In this document: in pieces, positions 1 to 8,821 of the stretch | How positions within the stretch are numbered: position 1 is the first letter of the stretch | Layout of the letters: every line of letters begins with the position of its first letter | NCBI RefSeq assembly: GCF_000400995.2 | Contig: NZ_DF238926.1 | Coordinates: forward strand, 1 to 64,000 | Length of the DNA: 64,000 nucleotides | Origin: Acidovorax sp. MR-S7 | GTDB lineage: Bacteria; Pseudomonadota; Gammaproteobacteria; Burkholderiales; Burkholderiaceae_C | Direction: 5' to 3' | Translations under genes and position numbers: made by a program | Notes under the pieces: model-generated | Database searches by the model: none | The model's input: only the letters and a program-made list of their open reading frames with translations | What the model was told of the DNA's origin: nothing

Positions 1-70
1 TTGTGCTTACGGACAGGCCGGCTCGCGCCGGCGGTGGATTGTCCGTTTACACAAAATTCTGCACACCCTC
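1..70. mobile_element. Probable right end of an IS256-family insertion sequence (partial)
   Basis: The stretch at about 48-70, read on the minus strand, starts GAGGGTGTGCAGAATTTTG and continues TGTAAACGG. This is the usual look of the terminal inverted repeat of IS256-family elements. It stops exactly where recognisable receptor coding sequence begins, at about 71. The transposase itself would lie left of the window, so the assignment rests on terminal-sequence recognition alone. Confidence 0.45.
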
Positions 71-368
71 GTCCACGGACTACCGGCTCCCGGGTGCCTG
101 GAGCCGGTTGCGCATCGGCGGCGCGCTGAGCTGGCAAAGCCGCATGGAAACCACCAAGACCTTCGGCGGCGTGACGGCAACCCGCGTGCAAGGCGCCTAT
201 GCGCTGCTCAACCTCTCCGCCCATTACGACCTGACCCGGCAGACACGGTTGTCGCTCCACATCGACAACGTGCTGGACAAGCACTATTACGCCGGGTTCG
301 GGGGCTACGGCGGCGGCTATTGGGGCGCCCCGCGCAACTTCCTCATGACCTTGCGGCACCAGTTCTGA
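71..368 (+). pseudogene. TonB-dependent siderophore receptor, C-terminal fragment
   Basis: The reading frame gives the last ~98 residues of an outer-membrane TonB-dependent receptor. They include TDYRLPGAWSRLRIGG, a turn-rich strand region, the motif NVLDKHYYAG typical of the final barrel strands, and a terminal Phe after LRHQ, as expected for an outer-membrane C-terminus. Such receptors import ferric siderophores using TonB energy. Upstream of residue TDYR the frame runs into the probable IS end, so the plug and most of the barrel are missing from this side. It is most simply read as a gene broken by an insertion. If the left flank held the rest of the receptor beyond an IS, that would confirm it. 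Confidence 0.7.
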
Positions 369-436
369 AACGGCGGCACCGGCGCGGCGCGACACCGGGC
401 CAGGGACGGCCTGGAAGTTGGCGCCACAATCGCCGG

Positions 437-1636
437 ATGCTCAGCCTCCAAGACATCCAGGCCGCCGCCGAACGCCTGCGCGGCCACGTGCTGCAAACGC
501 CCTGCGTGGAATCCAAGACGCTCTCCGAGGTCGTAGGCGCGCAGGTGTTCCTCAAGTTCGAGAACCTGCAGTTCACCGCCTCGTTCAAGGAACGCGGCGC
601 ATGCAACCGGCTCGCGCAGCTCTCGCCCGGCGAGCGCGCGCGCGGCGTGGTGGCGATGAGCGCGGGCAACCATGCCCAGGGCGTGGCCTACCACGCGCAG
701 CGCCTGGGCGTGCGCGCGGTGATCGTCATGCCGCGCTTCACGCCCGGCGTGAAGGTGGAGCGCACGCGCGGCTTCGGCGCCGAGGTGGTGCTGCACGGCG
801 ACACGCTGGAGGAGGCGCGTGCGCACGCCTACCAGCTCGCCGATCAGCAGGGCCTGACCTTCGTGCACCCCTACGATGACGAGGCCATTGCCGCGGGCCA
901 GGGCACGCTGGCGCTGGAGATGCTGCGCGAGCAGCCGGGGCTGGACGTGCTCGTCCTCTCCGTGGGCGGCGGCGGCCTCATCGCGGGCGTGGCCACGGCG
1001 GCCAAGGCGCTCAAGCCGGGCATCGAGGTGGTGGGCGTGCAGACGCAGCGCTTTCCGTCCATGGTCAACGCCGTGCAGGGCACGCAGCACCCCATGGGCA
1101 ATGCCACCATCGCCGAGGGCATTGCCGTGGGCGCGCCGGGCAGGATCACCCAGGAGGTGGTGGCGCGTCTGGTGGACGACCTGCTGCTGGTGGATGAGGG
1201 CGACATCGAGCAGGCCGTGCTGATGCTGCTGGAGATCGAGAAGACGCTGGTCGAGGGCGCGGGCGCGGCCGGACTGGCGGCGCTCATCAAGCACCCCGCG
1301 CGCTTCGCGGGCAAGCGGGTGGGGCTGGTGCTCTCGGGCGGCAACATCGACCCGATGCTGCTGGCGGCCATCATCGAGCGCGGCATGGTGCGCTCGGGCC
1401 GGCTGGCGCGCATCAAGGTCAGCGCGCGCGACATACCGGGCGTGCTGGCGCGCATCACTGCCACCGTGGCCGAAGCGGGCGCCAACATCGAGGAGGTGCA
1501 CCACCAGCGCGCCTTCACCGTGCTGGCCGCGCAGAACGTGGAGATCGAGCTGGTGCTGCAGACGCGCGGCCAGGCCCACGTGCAGCAGGTGCTCGAGCGC
1601 CTGCGCGCCGCGGAGATGGAAGCGGCGCTGATGTAG
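437..1636 (+). CDS. ilvA: Threonine ammonia-lyase (threonine dehydratase), medium form with C-terminal ACT domain
   Basis: A PLP enzyme of 399 residues that deaminates L-threonine to 2-oxobutanoate, feeding isoleucine synthesis or threonine catabolism. The PLP lysine is Lys51 in FTASFKERGACN. The substrate loop SAGNHAQG and the phosphate-binding glycine run GGGGLIAG follow in the expected order. A single ACT domain begins near residue 325 (IKVSARDIPGVLARIT), so this is the ~400-residue form rather than the 500-residue biosynthetic IlvA with two ACT-like domains. The start at MLSLQDIQ is preferred over an upstream in-frame ATG at 320, which would read through receptor 3' sequence. It probably has its own promoter, since only 68 bases separate it from the receptor stump. 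Confidence 0.9.
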   Translation: MLSLQDIQAAAERLRGHVLQTPCVESKTLSEVVGAQVFLKFENLQFTASFKERGACNRLAQLSPGERARGVVAMSAGNHAQGVAYHAQRLGVRAVIVMPRFTPGVKVERTRGFGAEVVLHGDTLEEARAHAYQLADQQGLTFVHPYDDEAIAAGQGTLALEMLREQPGLDVLVLSVGGGGLIAGVATAAKALKPGIEVVGVQTQRFPSMVNAVQGTQHPMGNATIAEGIAVGAPGRITQEVVARLVDDLLLVDEGDIEQAVLMLLEIEKTLVEGAGAAGLAALIKHPARFAGKRVGLVLSGGNIDPMLLAAIIERGMVRSGRLARIKVSARDIPGVLARITATVAEAGANIEEVHHQRAFTVLAAQNVEIELVLQTRGQAHVQQVLERLRAAEMEAALM

Positions 1637-1721
1637 GAAAAGGCCGCTTTTTGCGCCCAAAACCCCGGCGGGGCACACGGCGTTGCAGGAAACCGCCGCA
1701 CGCTTGGGCACACTGCGGCCC

Positions 1722-3302
1722 ATGCCTTCACGACGCCGTTTCATGCGCTCGCTCGGCCAGGGCGCGGCCCTGGCCCTCCTGAACTGGACCCCGGCCTTCG
1801 CCGCCCTCAAGCCCCTGGGCGCGCCCCGCCCGTTCGACTACGCCGCCCTCAAGGGCCAGGCCCGCGCCCTGGCTGCCCGCCCGCACATGCCGCCCACGGC
1901 CCAGCTGCCGCCGCCGGTGGCCGCGCTGGACTGGGACCAGTACCAGGCCCTGCGCTTTCGCGCCGACCACGCGCTGTGGGCCGGCGAGAAGCGCCGCTTC
2001 CAGGCGCAGTTCTTCCACCTGGGGCTGTTCTTCAAGCGCCCCGTGCGCCTCTACGAGCTGGCCGACGGCCAGGCGCAGGAGCTCGCCTACGACCCGGCGC
2101 TGTTCGACTACGGCAAAAGCGGCCTCAAGGCGGACGCGTTGCCGGCGGACCTGGGCTTCGCGGGCTTTCGCCTGAACTTCCACACCGACCCGCTGCGCGA
2201 CGTGGCGGCCTTCCTGGGCGCGAGCTACTTCCGCGCCGTGGGCGGCGAGTGGCAGTACGGCCTGTCCGCGCGCGGCCTGGCGATCGACACCGGCCTGCCG
2301 CGCCCGGAGGAGTTCCCGGACTTCACGGCCTTCTACCTGGAGCGCCCCGCGCCCGGCTCCAACACGGTGGTGGTGCTGGCGCTGCTGGATTCGCCCAGCA
2401 TCGCGGGCGCCTACCGCTTCGCCATCACGCCGGGCGACACGCTGGTGATGGACGTGGACGCGGCCCTGTACCCGCGCAAGCCCATCGAGCGGCTGGGCCT
2501 GGCGCCGTGCACCAGCATGTTCCAGCACGGCGAGAACGACAGACGCATGGCCAACGACTGGCGCCCGGAGATCCACGACTCCGACGGCCTGGCGATGTGG
2601 CGCGGCAATGGCGAGTGGGTCTGGCGCCCGCTCACCAACCCGCCCACGCTGCAGTTCAACGCCTTCGCCGACGAGAACCCCAAGGGCTTCGGCCTGCTGC
2701 AGCGCGACCGCGACTTCGACCACTACCAGGACGACGGCGTGTTCTACGAGCGCCGCCCCTCGCTCTGGGTGGAGCCCAAGGAAGACTGGGGCAAGGGCGC
2801 GGTCCAGCTCGTGGAGATCCCCACGGTGGACGAAACCTTCGACAACGTGGTGGCCTTCTGGAACCCCGAGCGCAAGCCGCAGGCGGGCGAGGAATGGCTG
2901 GTGGGCTACCGCCTCTACTGGGGCGCGGAGGCGCCCGCCCGTCCGCCGCTGGCGCGCTGCGTGGCCACGCGCACCGGCCTGGGCGGCGTGGTGGGGCAGC
3001 CGCGCAGGCATTTCTCGTGGCGCTTCGCGGTGGACTTCGCGGGCGAGGCGCTGGCGCGCCTGGGCGAGGGCACGCAAGTGGAGCCCGTCATTACCCTGAG
3101 CCGCGGCACGGTGGAGATTCCCTCGGCACGGCCGCTGCACGCCACGGGCGGCTGGCGCGCCATGTTCGACGTGCGCCCGCCCGACGAGAGCACCGAGCCC
3201 ATCACCATCCGCCTGTTCCTGCGCAGCGGCGGCCGGCCGCTGACGGAAACCTGGCTCTACCAGTGGGTGCCGCCAGCGGCGGCCGACCGCAAGCCCTATT
3301 GA
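1722..3302 (+). CDS. opgD: Periplasmic glucan biosynthesis protein, OpgD/MdoD type
   Basis: A 526-residue MdoG-family protein needed to shape osmoregulated periplasmic glucans. The N-terminus MPSRRRFMRSLGQG is a twin-arginine signal followed by a hydrophobic stretch ending AFA, which points to Tat export and to the OpgD branch (OpgG uses Sec). The body carries typical MdoG text such as FDYGKSGLKAD, LGASYFRAVG and GLSARGLAIDTG, with a C-terminal immunoglobulin-like part. The start at 1722 places the signal peptide at the very N-terminus; an upstream ATG at 1683 would bury it. No opgH glucosyltransferase lies in the window. Confidence 0.88.
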   Translation: MPSRRRFMRSLGQGAALALLNWTPAFAALKPLGAPRPFDYAALKGQARALAARPHMPPTAQLPPPVAALDWDQYQALRFRADHALWAGEKRRFQAQFFHLGLFFKRPVRLYELADGQAQELAYDPALFDYGKSGLKADALPADLGFAGFRLNFHTDPLRDVAAFLGASYFRAVGGEWQYGLSARGLAIDTGLPRPEEFPDFTAFYLERPAPGSNTVVVLALLDSPSIAGAYRFAITPGDTLVMDVDAALYPRKPIERLGLAPCTSMFQHGENDRRMANDWRPEIHDSDGLAMWRGNGEWVWRPLTNPPTLQFNAFADENPKGFGLLQRDRDFDHYQDDGVFYERRPSLWVEPKEDWGKGAVQLVEIPTVDETFDNVVAFWNPERKPQAGEEWLVGYRLYWGAEAPARPPLARCVATRTGLGGVVGQPRRHFSWRFAVDFAGEALARLGEGTQVEPVITLSRGTVEIPSARPLHATGGWRAMFDVRPPDESTEPITIRLFLRSGGRPLTETWLYQWVPPAAADRKPY

Positions 3303-3393
3303 CCCGGGGTGCGCCAACCCGGGGTGCGCCCGGCGCACGATGCCGCTACACTTGGCACCTCGCCCGAACACACCAACGACACAGGAGATCACC

Positions 3394-3546
3394 ATGGCCC
3401 ACGACACCACCACCGTCCCCCACGCCGGCGAGGACCATGCCCCCGACGCCGTGGAGTCAGTGGTGCACCTGGTGCCCGTGGTGCTGCCCGCCGTGGGCGC
3501 GGCCATGATGCTCCTGCTGGCTTTCATCGCCGTGTACATGGCCTGA
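3394..3546 (+). CDS. Small single-span membrane protein of unknown function
   Basis: A 50-residue ORF preceded by a good ribosome-binding site (ACAGGAG, 6 bases before ATG). The N-terminal half is rich in Asp, His and Thr (MAHDTTTVPHAGEDHAPD). The C-terminal half is one hydrophobic helix (VVLPAVGAAMMLLLAFIAVYM). A clear rho-independent terminator follows 20 bases downstream, which supports it being a real transcribed unit. I do not recognise the family; small proteins like this often sit on respiratory complexes or transporters, but nothing here shows that. Confidence 0.65.
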   Translation: MAHDTTTVPHAGEDHAPDAVESVVHLVPVVLPAVGAAMMLLLAFIAVYMA

Positions 3547-3565
3547 AAAAGCCCGCGCACTGCGC

Positions 3566-3593
3566 ACCGGCCCCGCTCGGCGGGGCTTTTTTT
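3566..3593 (+). terminator. Rho-independent terminator after the small membrane protein
   Basis: A hairpin with arms GCCCCG and CGGGGC around a 4-base loop is followed by seven T residues on the plus strand. It ends the 3394-3546 transcript and isolates the pckG promoter region. Confidence 0.8.
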
Positions 3594-3870
3594 CGTCCAG
3601 GCCCATTACATGCATAACCTCATGCTCGTTATGCATAGATTTTCCCCCTGTCCGACAGACAAGCCGGGGGCGGCTTCATAGAATCGTCATCCCAGCCGAC
3701 CCGCGCATGCTTGCCGCCGCAGCCATGCAGCCTCCGCATCCGCCCGCCGACTGCGTTCAAGCCGTTTTTTCAAAGGCAGCGGCAGGGGTTCGCCCCGCGC
3801 AGGCCTCTCGTGTCGTGACCCGGTTCGCTTCCTTTGAAAAGACTGTTTTTCAACTTCAGGAAGCCCCGCG
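3594..3870 (+). promoter_or_regulatory. pckG upstream region with a perfect 9-bp inverted repeat
   Basis: There is no gene in these 277 bases. At 3610-3636 lies ATGCATAAC, a 9-base spacer, then GTTATGCAT, a perfect inverted repeat in locally AT-richer DNA. This is a plausible binding site for a dimeric regulator of pckG. I cannot place -35/-10 boxes with confidence. The leader downstream of the palindrome is over 200 bases, so regulation in the 5' UTR is also possible. Confidence 0.55.
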
Positions 3871-5736
3871 ATGAACGCTCCCACCATGCAAGGCCTGGAT
3901 CTCCAGGCGCCTGCCTACGTCAAGAACGCCAAGCTGATCGCCTGGGTGGCCGACATGGCCGCCCTGTGCAAGCCCGACCGCATCCACTGGTGCGACGGCA
4001 GCCAGGAGGAATACGACGCCCTGTGCGCGCAGCTCGTGCAAGCCGGCACCTTCAAGAAGCTCAACCCCGCCAAGCGCCCGGGCAGCTACCTGGCGTGGTC
4101 CGACCCGTCGGACGTGGCCCGCGTGGAAGACCGCACCTACATCTGCTCCGAAAAGAAGGAAGACGCCGGCCCCACCAACAACTGGATGGCCCCGGCCGAG
4201 ATGCGCGCCACGCTGCAGCCGCTGTTCGACGGCTGCATGCGGGGCCGCACCATGTACGTGGTGCCGTTCAGCATGGGGCCGCTCGGCTCGCCCATCGCCC
4301 ACGTGGGCGTGGAACTGTCCGACAGCGCCTATGTGGCCGTGAACATGAAGATCATGACCCGCATGGGCCGCGCGGTGTACGACGTGATCGGCACCGACGG
4401 CGAGTTCGTGCCCTGCGTGCACACCGTGGGCGCGCCGCTGCAGCCCGGCCAGAAGGACGAGACGAGCTGGCCCTGCAACAAGACCAAGTACATCGTGCAC
4501 TACCCCGAGACGCGCGAGATCTGGAGCTACGGCTCGGGCTACGGCGGCAACGCGCTGCTGGGTAAGAAGTGCTTCGCGCTGCGCATCGCCTCCACCATGG
4601 GCCGCGACCAGGGCTGGCTGGCCGAGCACATGCTGATCCTGGGTGTGACCAACCCCGAGGGCAAGAAATACCACGTGGCCGCCGCCTTCCCCAGCGCCTG
4701 CGGCAAGACCAACTTCTCGATGCTGGTGCCCCCGAAGGCCTTCGAGGGCTGGAAGGTCACCACCATCGGCGACGACATCGCCTGGATCAAGCCCCAGGCC
4801 GACGGCAGCCTGCGCGCCATCAACCCCGAGGCCGGCTACTTCGGCGTGGCTCCCGGCACCAACTACCACACCAACCCCAACTGCATGGCCAGCCTGGACA
4901 AGGACGTGATCTTCACGAACGTCGCGCTGACCGACGACGGCGACGTGTGGTGGGAAGGCATCGAGAAAGACACCGGCACGCTGCCCGACCACCTGATCGA
5001 CTGGCAGGGCAAGGACTGGACGCCCCAGATCGCCAAGGAGACCGGCGCCAAGGCCGCCCACCCCAACGCCCGCTTCACCGTGGCCGCCACCAACAACCCG
5101 GCGCTGGACGAGGCCTGGGACGACCCGGCCGGCGTGAAGATCGACGCCATCATCTTCGGCGGCCGCCGCTCCACCACCGTGCCGCTGGTGACCGAGGCGC
5201 GCGACTGGGTCGAGGGCGTGTACATGGCCGCCACCATGGGCAGCGAGACCACCGCCGCCGCCTTCGGCCAGCAGGGCGTGGTGCGCCGCGACCCGTTCGC
5301 CATGCTGCCCTTCATGGGCTACAACATGAGCGACTACTTCCAGCACTGGCTGCAGCTCGGCGCCAAGATCCAGGCGCAGGGCGCCCAGCTGCCGCGCATT
5401 TTCACCACCAACTGGTTCCGCAAGAACGCCGAAGGCAAGTTCGTCTGGCCCGGCTACGGCGAGAACATGCGCGTGCTCAAGTGGATGATCGACCGCATCG
5501 AGGGCCAGGCCCAGGGCCAGGAAACCGCCTTCGGCATCGCCCCGCAGTACGCCGAGATCAACTGGAGCGGCCTGGACTTCACGCCCGAGCAGTTCCAGAA
5601 CGTGACCAGCATCGACCAGGCCGCCTGGGCCGACGAGCTGAAGCTGCACACCGAGCACTTCGACAAGCTGGCCTACCACCTGCCCCAGGAACTGCTGTCC
5701 ACCAAGGACAAGCTGCAGCAGCGCCTGGCCGCCTGA
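3871..5736 (+). CDS. pckG: Phosphoenolpyruvate carboxykinase (GTP)
   Basis: A 621-residue enzyme converting oxaloacetate and GTP to phosphoenolpyruvate, the entry to gluconeogenesis. The P-loop segment FPSACGKTN holds the conserved reactive Cys277 and the nucleotide-binding Lys279/Thr280. Other family marks are [12 protein letters not shown], the GDDIAWIKP metal-binding region and the [10 protein letters not shown] segment. Length matches the GTP-dependent class, not the ~540-residue ATP-dependent class. The start is preceded by CAGGAAG. It is transcribed alone, between a regulatory palindrome upstream and a strong bidirectional terminator downstream. Confidence 0.95.
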   Translation: MNAPTMQGLDLQAPAYVKNAKLIAWVADMAALCKPDRIHWCDGSQEEYDALCAQLVQAGTFKKLNPAKRPGSYLAWSDPSDVARVEDRTYICSEKKEDAGPTNNWMAPAEMRATLQPLFDGCMRGRTMYVVPFSMGPLGSPIAHVGVELSDSAYVAVNMKIMTRMGRAVYDVIGTDGEFVPCVHTVGAPLQPGQKDETSWPCNKTKYIVHYPETREIWSYGSGYGGNALLGKKCFALRIASTMGRDQGWLAEHMLILGVTNPEGKKYHVAAAFPSACGKTNFSMLVPPKAFEGWKVTTIGDDIAWIKPQADGSLRAINPEAGYFGVAPGTNYHTNPNCMASLDKDVIFTNVALTDDGDVWWEGIEKDTGTLPDHLIDWQGKDWTPQIAKETGAKAAHPNARFTVAATNNPALDEAWDDPAGVKIDAIIFGGRRSTTVPLVTEARDWVEGVYMAATMGSETTAAAFGQQGVVRRDPFAMLPFMGYNMSDYFQHWLQLGAKIQAQGAQLPRIFTTNWFRKNAEGKFVWPGYGENMRVLKWMIDRIEGQAQGQETAFGIAPQYAEINWSGLDFTPEQFQNVTSIDQAAWADELKLHTEHFDKLAYHLPQELLSTKDKLQQRLAA

Positions 5737-5772
5737 CCGGCTTCGCCCCCTCCGCCTGGCGGAGGGAGGCTA

Positions 5773-5866
5773 AAAAAAGAGAGCTGCCAGCGCTTGCTCT
5801 GCAAGGCTTTCAGGTATTTTTCTACCCGAAAACCTCGGCAGGCAAGCGCTGGCAGCTCTCTTTTTT
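5773..5866. terminator. Bidirectional terminator, perfect 25-bp arms
   Basis: The arms 5773-5797 and 5842-5866 are perfect inverted repeats (A6, then GAGAGCTGCCAGCGCTTGC, against its complement ending in T6), separated by a 44-base loop. With A and T tracts at the outer edges it can stop pckG from the left and the convergent minus-strand gene from the right. The arm sequence contains the AGCTG...AGCGCTTG core of the dispersed repeat found elsewhere in the window, so it may derive from two opposed copies. Confidence 0.8.
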
Positions 5867-5877
5867 CAGCGACCCGC

Positions 5878-6321
5878 TTAGAAGCGGTAGCGGCGCAGGT
5901 CCTCGACGGCGATGCCGTTCATGGCGCGGCTCAGGTCGGCCATGATGCGCGCGTCGCGCAGGGCGGCGTTCCAGGTCCGCTGGTCCTCGGCGTCGCGGCG
6001 GCGGGCCTCGGTCCAGGCGCGGGCGCTGCCGCGCAGCAGGGCGGCGGCACGGCGGGCCGGGGCGGCCAGCAGCGCCAGGGCGGCGAAGGCCACCACCCAC
6101 AGCACCATCCAGGCGGCGAGCAGGTGGCCGTCGCCCCAGGCGTCGACCACCTGGTTGGCCACCACCACCAGGGCAGACACCACGGCCGCCAGCAGCAGCG
6201 AGGCGCCGCCGCGGACGCCGTCGAAGCGGGAGGCCATGTCCTTGAGCGCCGTCGCCGCGCGCTCCACGCGCTCGACGCCGGGGTGGACGTCACGGAAATC
6301 GGGGTGGACAAAATGGGTCAT
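5878..6321 (-). CDS. Small membrane protein with two predicted transmembrane helices
   Basis: A 147-residue protein starting MTHFVHPDFRDVHPGVERV. Two hydrophobic helices occur around residues 35-57 (GASLLLAAVVSALVVVANQV) and 64-85 (LLAAWMVLWVVAFAALALLA). They are followed by a charged cytoplasmic tail with many Arg and Asp residues (ARRRDAEDQRTWNAALRDARIM). The chosen ATG drops a 35-residue N-terminal extension that would lie in the AT-rich control region shared with the divergent LysR gene. I do not recognise the family. It converges on pckG and shares its terminator. Confidence 0.65.
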   Translation of the reverse strand: MTHFVHPDFRDVHPGVERVERAATALKDMASRFDGVRGGASLLLAAVVSALVVVANQVVDAWGDGHLLAAWMVLWVVAFAALALLAAPARRAAALLRGSARAWTEARRRDAEDQRTWNAALRDARIMADLSRAMNGIAVEDLRRYRF

Positions 6322-6448
6322 GGTTGCAATCCTTCCCAGCCACGTAGGCGAGAATGCCAAGGCCGGTACGAGAATATTAGGGTTTACCCCATATTTATTC
6401 CACTTTATATGTTGAATCCCCGTCATTCACATCTGTGATGATTGCGGC
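6322..6448. promoter_or_regulatory. Divergent AT-rich control region
   Basis: The 127 bases between the membrane protein and the LysR gene are clearly AT-richer than the coding DNA around them (for example CATATTTATTCCACTTTATATG near 6389-6410). They include TCACATCTGTGA, an imperfect dyad near 6427-6438. This is the likely promoter/operator region, with autoregulation by the LysR protein being the usual arrangement. Confidence 0.5.
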
Positions 6449-7417
6449 GTGGCACCGATCAACTTCCGCACCCTGGACCTGAACCTGCTGCGCGTGTTCG
6501 ACGAAGTGATGGCCGAGCGCAATCTCACGCGCGCGGCCGAGAAGCTGGCGCTCACCCAGCCGGCCGTCAGCAACGCGCTGCGCCGCCTGCGCGAAGTGGT
6601 GGGCGACGACCTGCTCGTGCGCAGCGGCCAGGGCGTGGAGCCCACGCCGCGCGCACTGGCGCTGTGGCCTACGGTGCGCCAGGCGCTCGGGCACCTGCAG
6701 CAGGCGCTGGCGCCCGGCGCCTTCGACCCCGGCACCGCCAGCACCGCCTTCGTGCTGGCCATGGCCGACGCCACCGGCGCCACGCTGATCCCGCCGCTGG
6801 TCGAGATCGTGGAGCGCGAGGCGCCCGGCGTGTCGCTGCGCGTGGTGCCGCTGACCACGCGCGACCCGCGCCGCCTGCTCGACGACGAGACCGCCGACGT
6901 GGCCGTGGGCTACTTCCCCGCCGCCATGGCCGACCTCACGGCCCGCGCGCAGACCGACAGCCTAGTGGCCTTCGACAGCATGCGCCTGTACGACGGCGAA
7001 TACGTCTGCGTAATGCGCCGCGGCCACCCCCTGGCGCACGGCCCGCTGGCGCTGGACCAATATTGCGCCGCACGCCATCTGCTGGTGAGCTTCTCGGGCA
7101 AGCCCTTCGGCTTCATCGACGAGGCGCTGGCCGCGCTGGGACGCGACCGGCGCATCGTGCTCACCGTCAACCAGTTCTTCACCGCCGGGCGCGTGGTCGC
7201 CGCCTCCGACCTGCTCACCGTGCTGCCGCGCCACTTCGTGGGCGTGGCCAGCCTCAAGGACGAGCTGGTCTGGCGCCCCCTGCCCATGCCCGTGCCCATC
7301 GTCCACGTGGACGCGCTGTGGCACCGCCGCCGCCGGCACGACCCGGCCCACCGCTGGCTGCAGGACGCCCTGGCACGTTCGGCCCGCCGCACCTTCCACG
7401 CCCCGCCCCTGCCGTGA
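6449..7417 (+). CDS. LysR-family transcriptional regulator (NodD-like subgroup)
   Basis: A 322-residue LysR regulator. The N-terminal winged HTH reads LDLNLLRVFDEVMAERNLTRAAEKLALTQ (shown here as adjoining pieces), then PAVSNALRRLREVVGDDLLVR, the pattern of the NodD/LinR-like branch. The C-terminal periplasmic-binding-like domain covers residues ~90-300. The start is GTG at 6449; no ATG precedes the HTH. Its TGA overlaps the GTG of the next gene by 4 bases, so the two are translationally coupled. The ligand is not evident from the context. Confidence 0.9.
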   Translation: MAPINFRTLDLNLLRVFDEVMAERNLTRAAEKLALTQPAVSNALRRLREVVGDDLLVRSGQGVEPTPRALALWPTVRQALGHLQQALAPGAFDPGTASTAFVLAMADATGATLIPPLVEIVEREAPGVSLRVVPLTTRDPRRLLDDETADVAVGYFPAAMADLTARAQTDSLVAFDSMRLYDGEYVCVMRRGHPLAHGPLALDQYCAARHLLVSFSGKPFGFIDEALAALGRDRRIVLTVNQFFTAGRVVAASDLLTVLPRHFVGVASLKDELVWRPLPMPVPIVHVDALWHRRRRHDPAHRWLQDALARSARRTFHAPPLP

Positions 7418-8253
7418 ACATCCAGCTGCTGTCCGACCTGCACCTCGAAGCCCACCCGCACTTCAGCCCCAGCCCCGCCGCCGGCGCCGACCTGCTGGTG
7501 CTGGCCGGCGACATCGGCTCCTACCAGGCCGGCTCGCGCATCGAGGGCGACGACTTCGGCCTGGCCCGCTTCTCGCCGCTGCCGCAGTACGCCGGCTGGC
7601 CCACGCCCGTGGTCTTCGTGCCCGGCAACCACGAATACGACATGCAGGACTTCGACGCCGCGCACGCGCGCCTGCGTCACCTGTGCGACCGGCTGGGCCT
7701 GATCTGGCTGGAGCGCGAGAGCGTGGTGCTGCAGGGCGTGCGACTGGTGGGCACCACGCTGTGGAGCGACTTCGACGCGCTCGCCGACCCCGGCGCCCCC
7801 CAGACCGAGCGGATGCGGCGGCGAGACAAGGCCTTCCGCGCGGCCAACTTCTACCTCTCCAAGACCGGCGGCACGCGCCACGGCGCGCCCTTCCTCGCCG
7901 AAGCCGTGCGCGAGCAGTCACTGCAATGCCAGGCGTGGCTGCGCGAGGCGCTGGCCCAGCCCTACGACGGGCCCACCATCGCCGTCACCCATTTCGCGCC
8001 CAGCCTGAGGAGCGCCGACCCGCGCTACGGACTGGTGCCCGGCACCGCGGGCTTCTGCAACGCGCTGGACGACCTTCTGCCCCGCGCGCGCCTGTGGCTG
8101 CACGGCCACCTGCACGCGCCCAGCGACTACACGGTCCGCGGCACCCGCGCCGACGGCGGCGCCTGGGCCTGCCGCGTGGTCGCCAACCCGCTCGGCTACG
8201 CGCGCAAGGGCGAGCAGGCCACCTTCCGGCCGCACTGCATCGTCGCCGTGTGA
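7414..8253 (+). CDS. Calcineurin-like metallophosphoesterase
   Basis: A 279-residue predicted phosphoesterase with the complete di-metal motif set in order: DLHLE (D-x-H) near residue 8, AGDIG (GD), PGNHEYD (GNH), THFAPS (H) and LHGHLHAPSDY (GHxH). It starts with GTG inside the stop codon of the LysR gene, so the two form an operon. There is no signal peptide; it is cytosolic. Substrate cannot be told from sequence; relatives hydrolyse phosphodiesters or nucleotides. Confidence 0.88.
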   Translation: MNIQLLSDLHLEAHPHFSPSPAAGADLLVLAGDIGSYQAGSRIEGDDFGLARFSPLPQYAGWPTPVVFVPGNHEYDMQDFDAAHARLRHLCDRLGLIWLERESVVLQGVRLVGTTLWSDFDALADPGAPQTERMRRRDKAFRAANFYLSKTGGTRHGAPFLAEAVREQSLQCQAWLREALAQPYDGPTIAVTHFAPSLRSADPRYGLVPGTAGFCNALDDLLPRARLWLHGHLHAPSDYTVRGTRADGGAWACRVVANPLGYARKGEQATFRPHCIVAV

Positions 8254-8381
8254 AACCGTATGATGTTGCCCGGGTGCTGCGCACCCATCGCCGGCACACA
8301 GAGCACGCAAAATATGACCCTGGTCAAGACAACAGGCGCGGTCGCGAAGTAGCCTGAACCATCCCCTTACGGAGTCTCGCA

Positions 8382-8804
8382 ATGAACATCCTGCTCGCTG
8401 TCGATGGCAGCCCCTACACCAAGAAAATGCTGGCCTACCTGGCCGCCCACGACGAGATGCTGGGCACCTCGCACAGCTACACGGCCATCACCGTGCAGCC
8501 CCAGCTGCCCCCGCGCGCGCGCGCCACGCTGGGCAAGGAAGTGCTCGATAAGTACTACGCCGAAGAGTCCGAGAAGGTGCTCGCGCCCGTGGTGAAGTTC
8601 CTGGGCCGCCAGGGCGTGCAGCTCAAGACCATCTCGAAGGTGGGCCCCGCCGGCGAGACCATCGCCAAGACCGCCGAGTCCGGCAAGTTCGACCTCGTCG
8701 TCATGGGCACCCACGGCCACGGCTCGCTGGGCAAGCTGGTGATGGGCTCGGTCAGCACGCAGGTGCTGGCCAACTGCACGGTGCCCGTGCTGCTGGTGCG
8801 CTGA
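8382..8804 (+). CDS. Universal stress protein (UspA family)
   Basis: A 140-residue single-domain Usp protein. It opens with the family strand MNILLAVDGSPYTKKML and ends with the ATP-binding signature GTHGHGSLGKLVMGSVS (G-2x-G-9x-G-S/T), which places it in the nucleotide-binding subgroup. A GGAG ribosome site lies 8-11 bases before ATG. The 128-base gap from the phosphoesterase holds a small GGGTGC/GCACCC hairpin and suggests independent transcription. Confidence 0.92.
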   Translation: MNILLAVDGSPYTKKMLAYLAAHDEMLGTSHSYTAITVQPQLPPRARATLGKEVLDKYYAEESEKVLAPVVKFLGRQGVQLKTISKVGPAGETIAKTAESGKFDLVVMGTHGHGSLGKLVMGSVSTQVLANCTVPVLLVR

Positions 8805-8821
8805 TCCGCCAGGGCTGGGCC

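Noticed and set aside
317-1810. Long minus-strand ORF opposite the threonine ammonia-lyase gene (and similar His/Arg/Gly-rich frames across the window)
   Set aside because: Such frames are a by-product of high GC; they have low-complexity composition, no family motifs, and lie opposite well-supported genes.
5773-5866. Inverted repeat as ends of a small insertion sequence
   Set aside because: Only 44 bases lie between the arms and A/T tracts flank them, which fits a terminator between convergent genes.
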